Assembly (NCBI RefSeq): GCF_000807925.1 | Contig: NZ_JRVC01000022.1 | Coordinates: forward strand, 83,010-147,009 | Origin: Novosphingobium subterraneum | Lineage (GTDB): Bacteria > Pseudomonadota > Alphaproteobacteria > Sphingomonadales > Sphingomonadaceae | DNA length: 64,000 bases | Direction: 5' to 3' | In this document: positions 36,863 through 45,431 of the stretch, piece after piece | Position numbering within the stretch: position 1 is the first letter of the stretch | Layout: every line of letters begins with the position of its first letter | Made by a program: the position numbers and the translations under genes | Notes under the pieces: generated by a model | The model's database searches: none | What the model was told of the DNA's origin: nothing | Seen by the model: the letters and a program-made list of their open reading frames with translations, nothing else

Positions 36863-37073
36863 CGCTGTTCTCCGTGTCGATTTTCGGCGGCCGCCCGCGC
36901 TTGACCGGTTCGGCCGCGGCGAGCTTCACGCCGCGCCGGGTCAGGGCCTCGCGCAGCAGCACTTCGATCTGGGCATTGGCCGAGCGCAAGTCGGCCGAGG
37001 CCGTGCGCTCGATCGCGGCGAAGAGCGCCGGATCGATGCGCAACGGAAAGGCCTTCTTTGGACTCGGCGCCAT
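36855..37073 (-). CDS. Ribbon-helix-helix (Arc-like) small protein
   Basis: A 72-aa protein starting at 37073. KKAFPLRIDPALFAAIERTA gives a beta-strand followed by helix A; NAQIEVLLREALTRRGV gives helix B, the RHH fold of Arc/MetJ-type DNA-binding proteins. A basic tail (VKRGRPPK) follows. It lies 10 bp after the SPFH gene and overlaps the next gene. The obvious candidate target is the palindrome upstream of the SPFH gene (autoregulation), but that is inference. No toxin gene adjoins it. Confidence 0.75.
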   Translation of the reverse strand: MAPSPKKAFPLRIDPALFAAIERTASADLRSANAQIEVLLREALTRRGVKLAAAEPVKRGRPPKIDTENSDG

Positions 37074-37083
37074 CCCGAACGCC

Positions 37084-37992
37084 TTACTGGTAGAGCGTGC
37101 CGGTGTTGACGACCGGCTGGGTATCGCGCTCGCCACAGAGCACGACCATCAGGTTCGAGACCATCGCTGCGCGGCGTTCGTCGTCCAGCTCGACCACGTT
37201 CTTTTCCGAAAGCTGGGTCAGCGCCATTTCCACCATCGACACGGCGCCTTCGACCAGCTTCTTGCGCGCCGAGATTACCGCTTCGGCCTGCTGGCGACGA
37301 AGCATGGCTCCTGCAATTTCAGGTGCATAGGCAAGGTGGGTAAGACCGCATTCGTCAACCGTGATGCCTGCAAGCACCAGTCGCGCGTTGAGTTCGGTGC
37401 GCAGTTCGGCGTTGATCTGATCGTGATGGCCGCGCAGCGTGACTTCGTGGTGCTCGATATCGTCATACGGGTAGCGCGAGCCGATCGAGCGCACGGCGCT
37501 TTCGATCTGGACAAAGACGAAGGCCTTGTAGTCATCGACGTCGAACAGGGCCTGCGCAGTATCGGATACGCGCCAGACGACGTTTGCGGCAATCTCGATC
37601 GGATTGCCGCGCAGGTCGTTGACCTTGAGCTTTTCCGAGACGACGTTGTTGGCGCGTACCGAGATCTTGGTCTTGGTCATCCACGGCCAGACCCAGCGCA
37701 GCCCGTGGTTGCGGTCCGTGCCACGATAGGAACCGAACAGGTTGATCGCGGCGGCCTGATTGGGCTGGATCATGTAGAAGCCCGAGGCCATGAACACGAT
37801 GGCGACCGGCAGCGCGGCAATCGTCGCAATGAAGCCGGGCACGGCATCTTCCGACGGATTGCCGCTGGCAAACCCGAGGACCCGTGCAGCGGTGAGGATC
37901 ACCAGCACGACCATGAGGATCAACATGAGATAGCCGCTGATCGACCAGGCCCCGGTTTCGGTGCTGGCGGAATGCGTCTTCGACTCGGACAT
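37084..37992 (-). CDS. SPFH/Band 7 (stomatin-like) membrane protein
   Basis: A 302-aa protein with two N-terminal membrane helices (about 20-40 and 53-72) and a Band 7 domain: GFYMIQPNQAAAINLFGSYR, GLRWVWPW, RANNVVSEKLKVNDLRGNPI, and a helical tail AEAVISARKKLVEGAVSM. SPFH proteins form ring-like oligomers in membrane microdomains and scaffold proteases or lipids. First gene of a three-gene unit (SPFH, RHH, small membrane protein). An AT-rich perfect palindrome precedes the start by about 16 bp. Confidence 0.9.
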   Translation of the reverse strand: MSESKTHSASTETGAWSISGYLMLILMVVLVILTAARVLGFASGNPSEDAVPGFIATIAALPVAIVFMASGFYMIQPNQAAAINLFGSYRGTDRNHGLRWVWPWMTKTKISVRANNVVSEKLKVNDLRGNPIEIAANVVWRVSDTAQALFDVDDYKAFVFVQIESAVRSIGSRYPYDDIEHHEVTLRGHHDQINAELRTELNARLVLAGITVDECGLTHLAYAPEIAGAMLRRQQAEAVISARKKLVEGAVSMVEMALTQLSEKNVVELDDERRAAMVSNLMVVLCGERDTQPVVNTGTLYQ

Positions 37993-38007
37993 CGGAGATT
38001 CCCCTTA

Positions 38008-38034
38008 AATCTGATATCACATTAATATCAGATT
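38008..38034. promoter_or_regulatory. Perfect AT-rich operator-like palindrome before the SPFH operon
   Basis: AATCTGATAT (38008-38017), spacer CACATTA, ATATCAGATT (38025-38034): 10-bp perfect arms, strikingly AT-rich in this GC-rich sequence. It ends 16 bp upstream of the SPFH start codon, so a bound protein would cover the promoter or ribosome-binding region. The RHH protein encoded in the same operon is the prime candidate. Confidence 0.75.
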
Positions 38035-38084
38035 CGGTTTCAGGTGCAAATGGTTTTGGATTCCTGAGGGGCGTAGCGTTGCTT

Positions 38085-38130
38085 GCCCACCCCCAACCCC
38101 TCCCGCAGGCGGGAGGGGTTGGGGGTGGGC
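38085..38130. repeat. Long perfect GC-rich palindrome (REP-like, ACCCCCAACCCCTCCCGC family)
   Basis: A 22-bp left arm (GCCCACCCCCAACCCCTCCC then GC, 38085-38106) and its exact reverse complement (38109-38130) flank AG. It lies in the divergent gap between the SPFH operon and rnd. A related copy is at 60813-60859. Confidence 0.85.
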
Positions 38131-38174
38131 CGGTTTAAACACCCCCCTTGCAATCCGGACCGAATCACTCCACA

Positions 38175-38984
38175 TTAGCGGAGCGGACCGGGCCCCTCTG
38201 GCGCGGCGTTCTGGCCATACTGGCAGTTCGCTTCGTGATGTCGGACCGCATCGGGTAATGCCGATGCCATGCGGGTCCGGGTCTCTTCCCCCTCCTTTCG
38301 GACTTTGGCCTCGCAGGCTTCGGCATTCCCGATCGTAGCAATTGCTCGACTAGGGAGCTTTGACATGTCCGCGTGGCTGAAGATGTCACGCTCTGCCCAA
38401 CCGGCAAGATCGAGCCGGGCCCGCATCGGCAGGAAATCGAAGCAGGCCTGCGCCATCACGGTGCGGCCCTCGCGCTCCAGACGCTCGACGAGGATCGCGT
38501 GCATGGCATGGAGGTGGCGCACGTCGGATGCGGCGTATTCCTGCTGCGCATCGGACAGCACCGGCCCACCCCAGTCGCTCGACTGCTGCTGCTTGGAGAT
38601 TTCCTTTCCGAGCAATTCGCGCACCAGGTCCTTGAGGCCGTGGCGATCGGTATAAGTCCGGACCAGCTTCGAGGCGATCTTGGTGCAGAACACCGGTGCC
38701 GCGACCACGCCGAGGTAATGCTCGATCGCGGCAAGGTCGAAGCGGGCGAAGTGGTACAGCTTGACCCGCGAAGGATCGGCCAGGACAGCCTTCAGATTGG
38801 GCGCCGCATAGCTGCTGCCCGGTGAGAAGCGGACGAGGTGTTCGTCGCCCTGCCCGTCCGAAATCTGCACGACGCAAAGGCGATCACGCGGCGTGATCAA
38901 CCCCATCGTCTCGGTATCGACGGCGACGGCACCCGGCGCAAGCACGCCTTCGGGGAGGTCTTCTTCATGGAAATAAACGGCCAT
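38175..38984 (-). CDS. rnd: Ribonuclease D-like 3'-5' exonuclease with C-terminal extension
   Basis: A 269-aa DEDD-type exonuclease. DEDD residues are visible: AVDTETMGL (Asp, Glu), FHARFDLAAIEHY-type segment as YHFARFDLAAIEHYLG, and YAASDVRHLHAM (final Asp with preceding Tyr). No HRDC domain. The family domain ends about residue 205 (GWAERDIFSHA); similar sphingomonad proteins stop near there, from memory. Here 64 further residues (to GPGPLR) with low similarity follow. They look like read-through into former intergenic DNA. Start at 38984. Confidence 0.88.
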   Translation of the reverse strand: MAVYFHEEDLPEGVLAPGAVAVDTETMGLITPRDRLCVVQISDGQGDEHLVRFSPGSSYAAPNLKAVLADPSRVKLYHFARFDLAAIEHYLGVVAAPVFCTKIASKLVRTYTDRHGLKDLVRELLGKEISKQQQSSDWGGPVLSDAQQEYAASDVRHLHAMHAILVERLEREGRTVMAQACFDFLPMRARLDLAGWAERDIFSHADMSKLPSRAIATIGNAEACEAKVRKEGEETRTRMASALPDAVRHHEANCQYGQNAAPEGPGPLR

Positions 38985-39191
38985 TCCTGTCGCTTAGGGC
39001 GTTGGGCAAGGACCCGCAAGCTTTCAGTCCCGCCCAGACAAGTGCAAGGAGGAAAAGACGTGGCCCGTCACGACCGCCAAGTTGGCGTTTGCGGCATGAA
39101 AGTATTGTATTGCGGCCATGCTCCCAGATGGGAGCGCACCACACGCGGTGAATCGCGCAAGGAACGCTCACGCAATTACGGAGCGAGAGCC

Positions 39192-40115
39192 GTGGCACTG
39201 GACGCCAAGACCCTGACCCATCTAGAACGCCTTGAATCCGAGGCGATCCACATCATGCGCGAGGTCGTCGCCGAGGCGACCAATCCCGTCATGCTCTACT
39301 CCGTCGGCAAGGACAGCGCGGTCATGCTGCACCTTGCCCGCAAGGCGTTCTATCCCTCGCCGCCGCCGTTCCCGCTGCTGCATGTCGATACCACCTGGAA
39401 GTTCCAGGACATGTATGCCCTGCGCAACAAGATGGCGGTCGAGAGCGGCATGGAACTGCTCATCTACCAGAATCCCGAAGCTGCCGAGAAGGGCATCAAT
39501 CCGTTCGATCACGGCGCGCTCCACACCGACATGTGGAAGACGGAAGGGTTGAAGCAGGCGCTCGACAAGTACGGCTTTGACGCAGCCTTCGGCGGCGCAC
39601 GGCGTGACGAGGAAAAGAGCCGCGCCAAGGAGCGCATCTTCTCCTTCCGTACTGCCAGCCACGGCTGGGACCCGAAAAACCAGCGCCCCGAATTGTGGAA
39701 CCTCTACAACGCCCGCAAGAACAAGGGCGAGAGCATTCGCGTGTTCCCGATCTCGAACTGGACCGAGCTCGATATCTGGCAGTACATCCACCTCAACGAC
39801 GTGCCGATCGTCCCGCTCTACTTTGCCGACGAGCGTCCGACTTATGAGTGGGAAGGCCAGTTGTTCATGGCCGACGACATTCCCCGTCTGGAAAAGGTGC
39901 TGGGCTATCGCCCCGAAATCACCATGAAGTCGGTCCGCTTCCGCACCCTGGGCTGCTTCCCGCTGACCGGCGCGGTGGAGAGCACCGCCAAGACGCTGCC
40001 TGAAGTGATCCAGGAAACCCTGCTCACCACCACCAGCGAACGTCAGGGTCGCGTGATCGACAAGGATGCCGGTGGCGCCGGCATGGAAGTGAAGAAGCAG
40101 CAGGGGTATTTCTGA
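39192..40115 (+). CDS. cysD: Sulfate adenylyltransferase subunit 2
   Basis: A 307-aa ATP-sulfurylase small subunit that adenylates sulfate to APS. The PP-loop SVGKDSAVML (residues 37-46), then GGARRDEEKSRAKERIFS and NWTELDIWQYI are classic. GTG 39192 follows GGAGCGA; a longer frame reaching to 38838 overlaps rnd and was rejected. The stop overlaps the cysNC start (TGATG). The 207-bp upstream region (38985-39191) holds no gene and should contain the promoter. Confidence 0.96.
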   Translation: MALDAKTLTHLERLESEAIHIMREVVAEATNPVMLYSVGKDSAVMLHLARKAFYPSPPPFPLLHVDTTWKFQDMYALRNKMAVESGMELLIYQNPEAAEKGINPFDHGALHTDMWKTEGLKQALDKYGFDAAFGGARRDEEKSRAKERIFSFRTASHGWDPKNQRPELWNLYNARKNKGESIRVFPISNWTELDIWQYIHLNDVPIVPLYFADERPTYEWEGQLFMADDIPRLEKVLGYRPEITMKSVRFRTLGCFPLTGAVESTAKTLPEVIQETLLTTTSERQGRVIDKDAGGAGMEVKKQQGYF

Positions 40116-42037
40116 TGAGCACGCAGGACGTTATCTATCAGACCGACGCCCTCATCGCCGAGGACATCAACGCCTATCTGGACCAGCATCAGCACAAGAC
40201 CATGCTGCGCTTCATCACCTGCGGGTCGGTGGACGATGGCAAGTCCACCCTGATCGGGCGCCTGCTCTATGATTCGAAGATGATCTTCGAGGACCAGCTG
40301 GCCGCACTCGAGAACGATTCGAAGAAGGTCGGCACGCAAGGTCAGGAAATCGACTTCGCGCTGCTCGTCGACGGTCTCGCTGCCGAGCGCGAGCAGGGCA
40401 TCACCATCGACGTTGCCTATCGCTTCTTCAACACCGAGAAGCGCAAGTTCATCGTCGCCGATTGCCCCGGCCATGAACAGTACACCCGCAACATGATCAC
40501 CGGCGCATCCACCGCCGACCTTGCCGTGATCCTGATCGATGCGCGCAAGGGCGTGCTGGTGCAGACGCGCCGCCATTCCTACCTGTGCCACCTGATCGGC
40601 ATCCGCAATATCGTTCTGGCCGTGAACAAGATGGATCTGGTTGACTACGACCAGCAAGTGTTCGACGCCATCGTCAAAGAATATGCGGAATTCGCCAAGT
40701 CCATCGGGATCGAGAGCTTCACCGCGATGCCGATCTCCGGCTTCAAGGGCGACAACATCACGACGCGCTCGGCCAATACGCCCTGGTATCAGGGCCCCAC
40801 GCTGGTCGATCACCTTGAAACCGTGGAAGTTCTTTCCTCGGTCGATGCCGACAAGCCCTTCCGCATGCCGGTGCAGTGGGTCAACCGCCCCAACCTCGAT
40901 TTCCGCGGCTTCTCCGGCTTGATCGCCACTGGTTCGGTCAGGCCGGGCGATGAAATCCGCGTCCTTCCGTCCGGCAAGACCAGCAAGGTCACGCGCGTCG
41001 TCACGCTGGATGGGGACCTCGAACAGGGCGTTGCAGGCCAGTCGGTCACACTGTGCCTGGCCGACGAGGTCGACTGCTCGCGCGGCGACGTGATCAGCCT
41101 TGCCGACAATCCGCCTCAGGCCGCCGACCAGTTCGAAGCGACGCTCGTCTGGCTCAACGACGAAGCCATGCTGCCGGGTCGCGCCTACTGGCTCAAGCTC
41201 GCCACGCAGACCGTCTCGGTCACGGTGCAGCAGCCGAAATACGTCGTGAACGTCAACACGATGGAGCATCTTGCGGCCAAGACGCTCGAGCTCAACGCAA
41301 TTGGCGTGGCCGAGATCGCCACCGACAAGCCGATCGTTTTCGAGGCCTACAACGATGGCCGCACGCTCGGCGGCTTCGTGCTGATCGACAAGATGAGCAA
41401 TGCCACCGTCGCTGCCGGCATGCTCAACTTCAGCCTGCGCCGGGCCCAGAACGTGCACTGGCAGGCATTGGACGTGAGCCGCGAGGCCCACGCCACGCTC
41501 AAGAACCAGAGCCCCAAGGTGCTGTGGTTCACCGGCCTTTCCGGTTCCGGCAAATCCACCATCGCCAACATGGTCGAAAAGCGCCTGCACGCGCTCGGCA
41601 AGCACACCTTCCTGCTCGATGGCGACAACGTGCGCCACGGGCTGAACAAGGACCTGGGCTTCACCGAGGCCGACCGCATCGAGAACATCCGTCGCGTCGG
41701 CGAAGTCGCCCGCCTGATGACCGACGCCGGCCTGATCGTGCTCACCGCTTTCATCAGCCCGTTCCGGGCCGAGCGCGAAATGGTCCGCAGTCTGATGGCC
41801 GACGGCGAGTTCGTCGAAATCTTCGTCGACACGCCACTCGAAGTGGCAGAAGCCCGTGACGTGAAGGGCCTCTACAAGAAGGCGCGTTCCGGCCAGCTCA
41901 AGAACTTCACCGGGATCGACAGCCCCTACGAAGCGCCTGAGGCTCCCGACTTCCGCGTGGATACGACCGCCGAGTCGCCCGAAGATGCCGCCGAACGCAT
42001 CGTGAATGCGCTTCTCGGGTGGGCCCCGACCATTTAA
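40115..42037 (+). CDS. cysNC: Bifunctional sulfate adenylyltransferase subunit 1 / APS kinase
   Basis: A 640-aa fusion. The N-terminal GTPase (CysN) has GSVDDGKST (37-45), DCPGHEQYTRNMITGAS and NKMDLV; it drives APS synthesis with CysD. The C-terminal APS kinase (CysC) has WFTGLSGSGKST (P-loop about 474-482), LDGDNVRHGLNKDLGF and FISPFRAER, making PAPS. The fusion is typical of Proteobacteria with NodQ-like enzymes. Coupled to cysD and followed closely by a DUF2061 gene. PAP from later steps could be recycled by the CysQ-like phosphatase at 7.8 kb. Confidence 0.97.
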   Translation: MSTQDVIYQTDALIAEDINAYLDQHQHKTMLRFITCGSVDDGKSTLIGRLLYDSKMIFEDQLAALENDSKKVGTQGQEIDFALLVDGLAAEREQGITIDVAYRFFNTEKRKFIVADCPGHEQYTRNMITGASTADLAVILIDARKGVLVQTRRHSYLCHLIGIRNIVLAVNKMDLVDYDQQVFDAIVKEYAEFAKSIGIESFTAMPISGFKGDNITTRSANTPWYQGPTLVDHLETVEVLSSVDADKPFRMPVQWVNRPNLDFRGFSGLIATGSVRPGDEIRVLPSGKTSKVTRVVTLDGDLEQGVAGQSVTLCLADEVDCSRGDVISLADNPPQAADQFEATLVWLNDEAMLPGRAYWLKLATQTVSVTVQQPKYVVNVNTMEHLAAKTLELNAIGVAEIATDKPIVFEAYNDGRTLGGFVLIDKMSNATVAAGMLNFSLRRAQNVHWQALDVSREAHATLKNQSPKVLWFTGLSGSGKSTIANMVEKRLHALGKHTFLLDGDNVRHGLNKDLGFTEADRIENIRRVGEVARLMTDAGLIVLTAFISPFRAEREMVRSLMADGEFVEIFVDTPLEVAEARDVKGLYKKARSGQLKNFTGIDSPYEAPEAPDFRVDTTAESPEDAAERIVNALLGWAPTI

Positions 42038-42069
42038 GCAATCGTCTCTGGCCGGGAGGGAAACCGCCA

Positions 42070-42342
42070 ATGATTCTGTTTCATGGACACGAGGCGCACG
42101 CCCGTTCGATCGTCAAGGCGATCAGCTGGCGTACCTTGGGCAGTATCGATACGTTTTTGCTCGGCTGGCTGTTCACCGGCAGCATGAAGGCTGCCGGGGC
42201 CATTGCCGGCACCGAAGTGATTACCAAGATTGGACTCTATTACTTCCACGAGCGCGTGTGGAGTTCGATCCACTGGGGCACTCAGCGTCCCCCGGTGGAA
42301 GAGGAGGACGCTGCAATCAGCGCCGAGGCAGGCTTGGTCTGA
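42070..42342 (+). CDS. DUF2061 membrane protein linked to sulfate activation
   Basis: A 90-aa protein. RSIVKAISWRTLGSIDTFLL is the DUF2061 signature, and two membrane helices follow (SIDTFLLGWLFTGSMKAAGA and an ITKIGLYYFHERVW segment). GGGAGGG precedes the ATG. It is 32 bp after cysNC, and DUF2061 genes recur next to sulfate-assimilation genes in Proteobacteria, so a role in sulfur uptake or enzyme anchoring is likely but unproven. Confidence 0.9.
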   Translation: MILFHGHEAHARSIVKAISWRTLGSIDTFLLGWLFTGSMKAAGAIAGTEVITKIGLYYFHERVWSSIHWGTQRPPVEEEDAAISAEAGLV

Positions 42343-42346
42343 CCCC

Positions 42347-43651
42347 TCAGACCCGGCCGATGCTGCTGTAGGCAAAGCCTGCAGCACGCGCCTCGGTCGG
42401 GTCATAGACATTACGCAGATCCACCAGCACCGGCGCGTTCATAAGGCTCTTCACCCGCGCAAAATCCAGCGCGCGGAACGCATCCCATTCGGTGACAAGG
42501 GCAACCGCGTCGGCCCCTGCAACGGCTGCATATGTAGATGCCGCCATGGTCACCTCAGGCAGGATCTCTACTGCGGCGTCCATGCCTTCCGGATCGTAGG
42601 CCACAACTTCGGCCCCCGCATCCAGCAACGTCTGCACGATCGCGATCGAGGGTGCATCGCGCATGTCGTCGGTGTTCGGCTTGAACGTCAGGCCCAGCAG
42701 CGCCACGCGCTTTCCGCGGGCGTCGCCGCCCAGCGCCTCGATCACCTTGCGACCCATTGCGCGCTTGCGGCTGTCGTTCACCTTGACCACTGCTTCGACC
42801 AACCGCACCGGGCTGTTGTAATCCTCCGCGGTCTTGAGCAGCGCCAGAGTGTCTTTGGGGAAGCACGACCCGCCATAGCCCGGCCCCGCATGCAGGAATT
42901 TCGACCCGATGCGATTGTCGAGGCCGATACCCCGCGCCACGTCCTGCACATCGCCGCCGACCTTTTCGCACAGGTCTGCCATCTCGTTGATGAAGGTGAT
43001 CTTGGTGGCAAGAAAGGCATTGGCGGCGTACTTGATCAGCTCGCTGCTGCGGCGCGAAGTAAACAGGATCGGCGCGCGGTTGAGAAACAGCGGGCGATAG
43101 ACCTCGCGCATCACGCCACGCGCCCATTCCTCCTCGGCACCGATGACGATACGGTCGGGCCGCTTGAAATCGCCGATGGCGGCGCCTTCACGCAGGAATT
43201 CCGGATTGGATACCACGGCGAATTTCACATCGGTTCCGCTCTCGCGAATGATCCGCTCCACCTCGTCGCCGGTGCCCACCGGCACGGTCGACTTGGTTAC
43301 GACAACGGTCGGCGTCCTGATGTTTTCCGCAAGCTCCTGAGCCACGGCATAGACATAGGTCAGGTCGGCGTGCCCGTCGCCCCGGCGCGAGGGCGTGCCG
43401 ACTGCAATGAAGATCGCAGCAGCATCTTCGATGGAACTGGCAAGATCAGTCGAGAACGACAGGCGCCCGGCCTTGACGTTGGCGGCGACCAGTTCGGCCA
43501 AGCCCGGTTCGTAGATCGGCATGACGCCGGAGCGCAGTCGCTCGATCTTGCTCTCGTCCTTGTCGATGCAGACCACGTCGTGGCCGAAATCGGCAAAGCA
43601 GGCTCCCGAAACCAGCCCGACATAGCCCGAGCCAACCATTGCGATCTTCAT
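42347..43651 (-). CDS. ugd: UDP-glucose 6-dehydrogenase
   Basis: A 434-aa enzyme making UDP-glucuronate for surface polysaccharide. NAD fold GSGYVGL (7-13), central domain with AVVSNPEFLREG (about 146-157) and KYAANAFLA, and the catalytic cysteine Cys263 in GPGYGGSCFPKDT. The C-terminal LGLTFKPNTDDMRDAPS domain is intact. ATG at 43651 is preferred to a TTG at 43654. It converges with the DUF2061 gene, ending 4 bp beyond it. Confidence 0.97.
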   Translation of the reverse strand: MKIAMVGSGYVGLVSGACFADFGHDVVCIDKDESKIERLRSGVMPIYEPGLAELVAANVKAGRLSFSTDLASSIEDAAAIFIAVGTPSRRGDGHADLTYVYAVAQELAENIRTPTVVVTKSTVPVGTGDEVERIIRESGTDVKFAVVSNPEFLREGAAIGDFKRPDRIVIGAEEEWARGVMREVYRPLFLNRAPILFTSRRSSELIKYAANAFLATKITFINEMADLCEKVGGDVQDVARGIGLDNRIGSKFLHAGPGYGGSCFPKDTLALLKTAEDYNSPVRLVEAVVKVNDSRKRAMGRKVIEALGGDARGKRVALLGLTFKPNTDDMRDAPSIAIVQTLLDAGAEVVAYDPEGMDAAVEILPEVTMAASTYAAVAGADAVALVTEWDAFRALDFARVKSLMNAPVLVDLRNVYDPTEARAAGFAYSSIGRV

Positions 43652-43749
43652 CAAAGCACTCCGTACAGCCCTGCGCTGTTAGCAAGCACTGGCCCATCCC
43701 GGAACCCTGCTTGCGGGCGCGCCTCCTAACCGTCTAACCTTGCCGGAAC

Positions 43750-44448
43750 ATGACTAGCATTTCACTGCCCGAAAGCTGGCGGCCGAGCCTCGAACCGGTC
43801 CTGCAATCCCCTCCCTTGCGCGACCTCGACGCTTTCCTCGACGCCGAAGAACGCATCGGCAAGGAGATCTATCCACCGCGCGATGCGCGCCTCGCCGCGC
43901 TGGAGCTGACGCCGCTCGATCAGGTGCGCGTGGTCATCCTCGGGCAGGACCCCTACCACGGTCCGGGACAGGCGCACGGTCTGGCTTTCTCCGTCCGGCG
44001 TGGCGTCAAGATTCCGCCAAGCCTCGTGAACATCTACAAGGAACTCGAAACCGACCTCGGCATCCCGCGCGCAGGCCACGGCAATCTCACGCGCTGGGCG
44101 CAGCAAGGCGTGCTCCTGCTCAACAATGCGCTGACAGTCGAGGTAGCAAACGCCGGCTCGCATCAGGGCAAGGGCTGGGAACTGCTCACCGATGCCGCAG
44201 TCGAAGCCGTCGCCTCGCGGCCCGAGCCCACCGTCTTCATGCTGTGGGGCAGCCATGCGCAGAAGAAGGCAGCGCGCATCGCCGCGCTGCGGAGCGGCCC
44301 GCATCTCGTGCTCAAGGCCCAGCACCCCAGCCCGCTTTCGGCCTACAAGGGCTTCTTCGGCTCGAAACCCTTCAGCCAGGCCAATGCCTTCCTTCAGGCC
44401 CATGGGCGCGGCGCGATAGACTGGCGCCTCCAGGAAACCCTGTTCTGA
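43750..44448 (+). CDS. ung: Uracil-DNA glycosylase
   Basis: A 232-aa family-1 UDG that removes uracil from DNA. The water-activating motif GQDPYHG is at 65-71 (Asp67), LLLNNALTVE supplies the uracil-binding Asn, and HPSPLSA (His192) is the minor-groove loop. Length is typical. It diverges from ugd across about 98 bp and converges with bamF through a shared hairpin. Confidence 0.98.
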   Translation: MTSISLPESWRPSLEPVLQSPPLRDLDAFLDAEERIGKEIYPPRDARLAALELTPLDQVRVVILGQDPYHGPGQAHGLAFSVRRGVKIPPSLVNIYKELETDLGIPRAGHGNLTRWAQQGVLLLNNALTVEVANAGSHQGKGWELLTDAAVEAVASRPEPTVFMLWGSHAQKKAARIAALRSGPHLVLKAQHPSPLSAYKGFFGSKPFSQANAFLQAHGRGAIDWRLQETLF

Positions 44449-44453
44449 CGCAA

Positions 44454-44477
44454 AAAGCCCCGCCGCAGCGAGGCTTT
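44454..44477. terminator. Bidirectional hairpin between ung and bamF
   Basis: AAAGCC (44454-44459) pairs with GGCTTT (44472-44477), with CGC/GCG inside. It lies 6 bp after ung and about 22 bp beyond the bamF stop. T tracts are short on both sides (AAAAA/TTT). Confidence 0.6.
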
Positions 44478-44499
44478 CACATCGGGATCGGGCCGAAGC

Positions 44500-44916
44500 T
44501 CAGCCCGGAATCGAAGCAGACGCTGCCTGACCGTCACCTTCCGGCGCGGCAAGGATGTCGCGCACGACCTGGCCCTTGGCCACGGTCTGCGTTGCCGGAT
44601 CGCCCACGGTCGAACGGATCGAGGCTGCTGCGGTACCCGCACGGTTGAGCGCGTCGGTCTCCACGCTGGAACGTGCCGAAGGACCGCCGAACAGGGTTTC
44701 CAGCGTCTGCTTGCCGGTTTCCGAATCCTGCGGACGCGGCGCGCCGGGGCTCGGCGGGGTCAGCGCGAAATCGGGCGGCACGACCAGCGGCGCGGCGCGC
44801 GTCACGGCCATTTCGTCAGGACGGTCACGGTTGAACAGCGAACCGCCGCCACCGCAGGCCGAGAGCAGGGTCGCCCCCGAGACGACAAGAGCAAGGGCGG
44901 CAGCTTTACGCATCAT
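44500..44916 (-). CDS. bamF: BamF-type lipoprotein (DUF3035)
   Basis: A 138-aa outer-membrane lipoprotein. Lipobox LLSAC gives Cys21. The conserved RPDEMAVTRAAPLVVPPDF segment is the DUF3035 hallmark; in Caulobacter this family is an accessory subunit (BamF) of the beta-barrel assembly complex. Its start overlaps the lspA stop, so lipoprotein signal peptidase and a lipoprotein are co-translated. Either of two adjacent Met codons (44916, 44913) may start it. Confidence 0.88.
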   Translation of the reverse strand: MMRKAAALALVVSGATLLSACGGGGSLFNRDRPDEMAVTRAAPLVVPPDFALTPPSPGAPRPQDSETGKQTLETLFGGPSARSSVETDALNRAGTAAASIRSTVGDPATQTVAKGQVVRDILAAPEGDGQAASASIPG

Positions 44917-45431
44917 GCATTCTCCGTGGCGGTTTGGTCGCCGCTATCGTTTGGCTTTTCGCGCGATTTGAACGAGCGGGCAAGCAGTATCAGGACACCG
45001 AACGTGATCGCCACGTCGGCCAGATTGAAGATCGCGAAAGGCCGCCATTCGCCGATGTGCAGGTCGGCATAGTCGATCACATAGCCCAAGGTCAGCCGGT
45101 CATAGATATTGCCCAGCGCCCCGCCCAGCACGAGCCCAAGCGCAAGAATGTCACCGCGCAAGGTCTCGCGCAGCATCCACACCGTCACGCCCAGCGCAAT
45201 CAGTGCCGTCACGATGATCAGACCGTACCGCATCTCCATCGACGTTGCCGTGAACATGCCGAACGAAACGCCATAGTTCTCGGCATAGCGCAGGTCGAAG
45301 AACGGCAGCAGGTCTATCACCCCCAGATCGCGCAGCATCAGCGGGCCCACCATGACCGCCTTGACGATCCGGTCGACCACAGCAACCAGCAGCGCCAGGC
45401 CCAGGCCCTCGATGCGCGGACGGGTCAGCAT
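44913..45431 (-). CDS. lspA: Lipoprotein signal peptidase
   Basis: A 172-aa, four-helix inner-membrane aspartyl protease that cleaves prolipoproteins after lipidation. The catalytic pair lies in GNIYDRLTLGYVIDY (Asp120) and FNLADVAI (Asp139). AENYGVSFGMF is the conserved N-terminal motif. It overlaps ileS by one base upstream and bamF downstream, forming the classic ileS-lspA unit. Confidence 0.97.
   Translation of the reverse strand: MLTRPRIEGLGLALLVAVVDRIVKAVMVGPLMLRDLGVIDLLPFFDLRYAENYGVSFGMFTATSMEMRYGLIIVTALIALGVTVWMLRETLRGDILALGLVLGGALGNIYDRLTLGYVIDYADLHIGEWRPFAIFNLADVAITFGVLILLARSFKSREKPNDSGDQTATENA

Noticed and set aside
38200..38350. Possible degenerate tRNA at the 3' end of rnd
   Set aside because: A T-arm-like string (GGGTCCGGGTCTC) was noticed, but no acceptor or anticodon stem can be formed.
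38838..39191. N-terminal extension of CysD reaching back into rnd
   Set aside because: The extension has no CysD similarity, overlaps rnd, and the GTG at 39192 has a good Shine-Dalgarno and matches family length.
40043..42070. A 675-codon minus-strand frame opposite cysNC
   Set aside because: The plus strand encodes complete CysN and CysC motifs; the antisense frame has no recognisable domain or ribosome-binding site.
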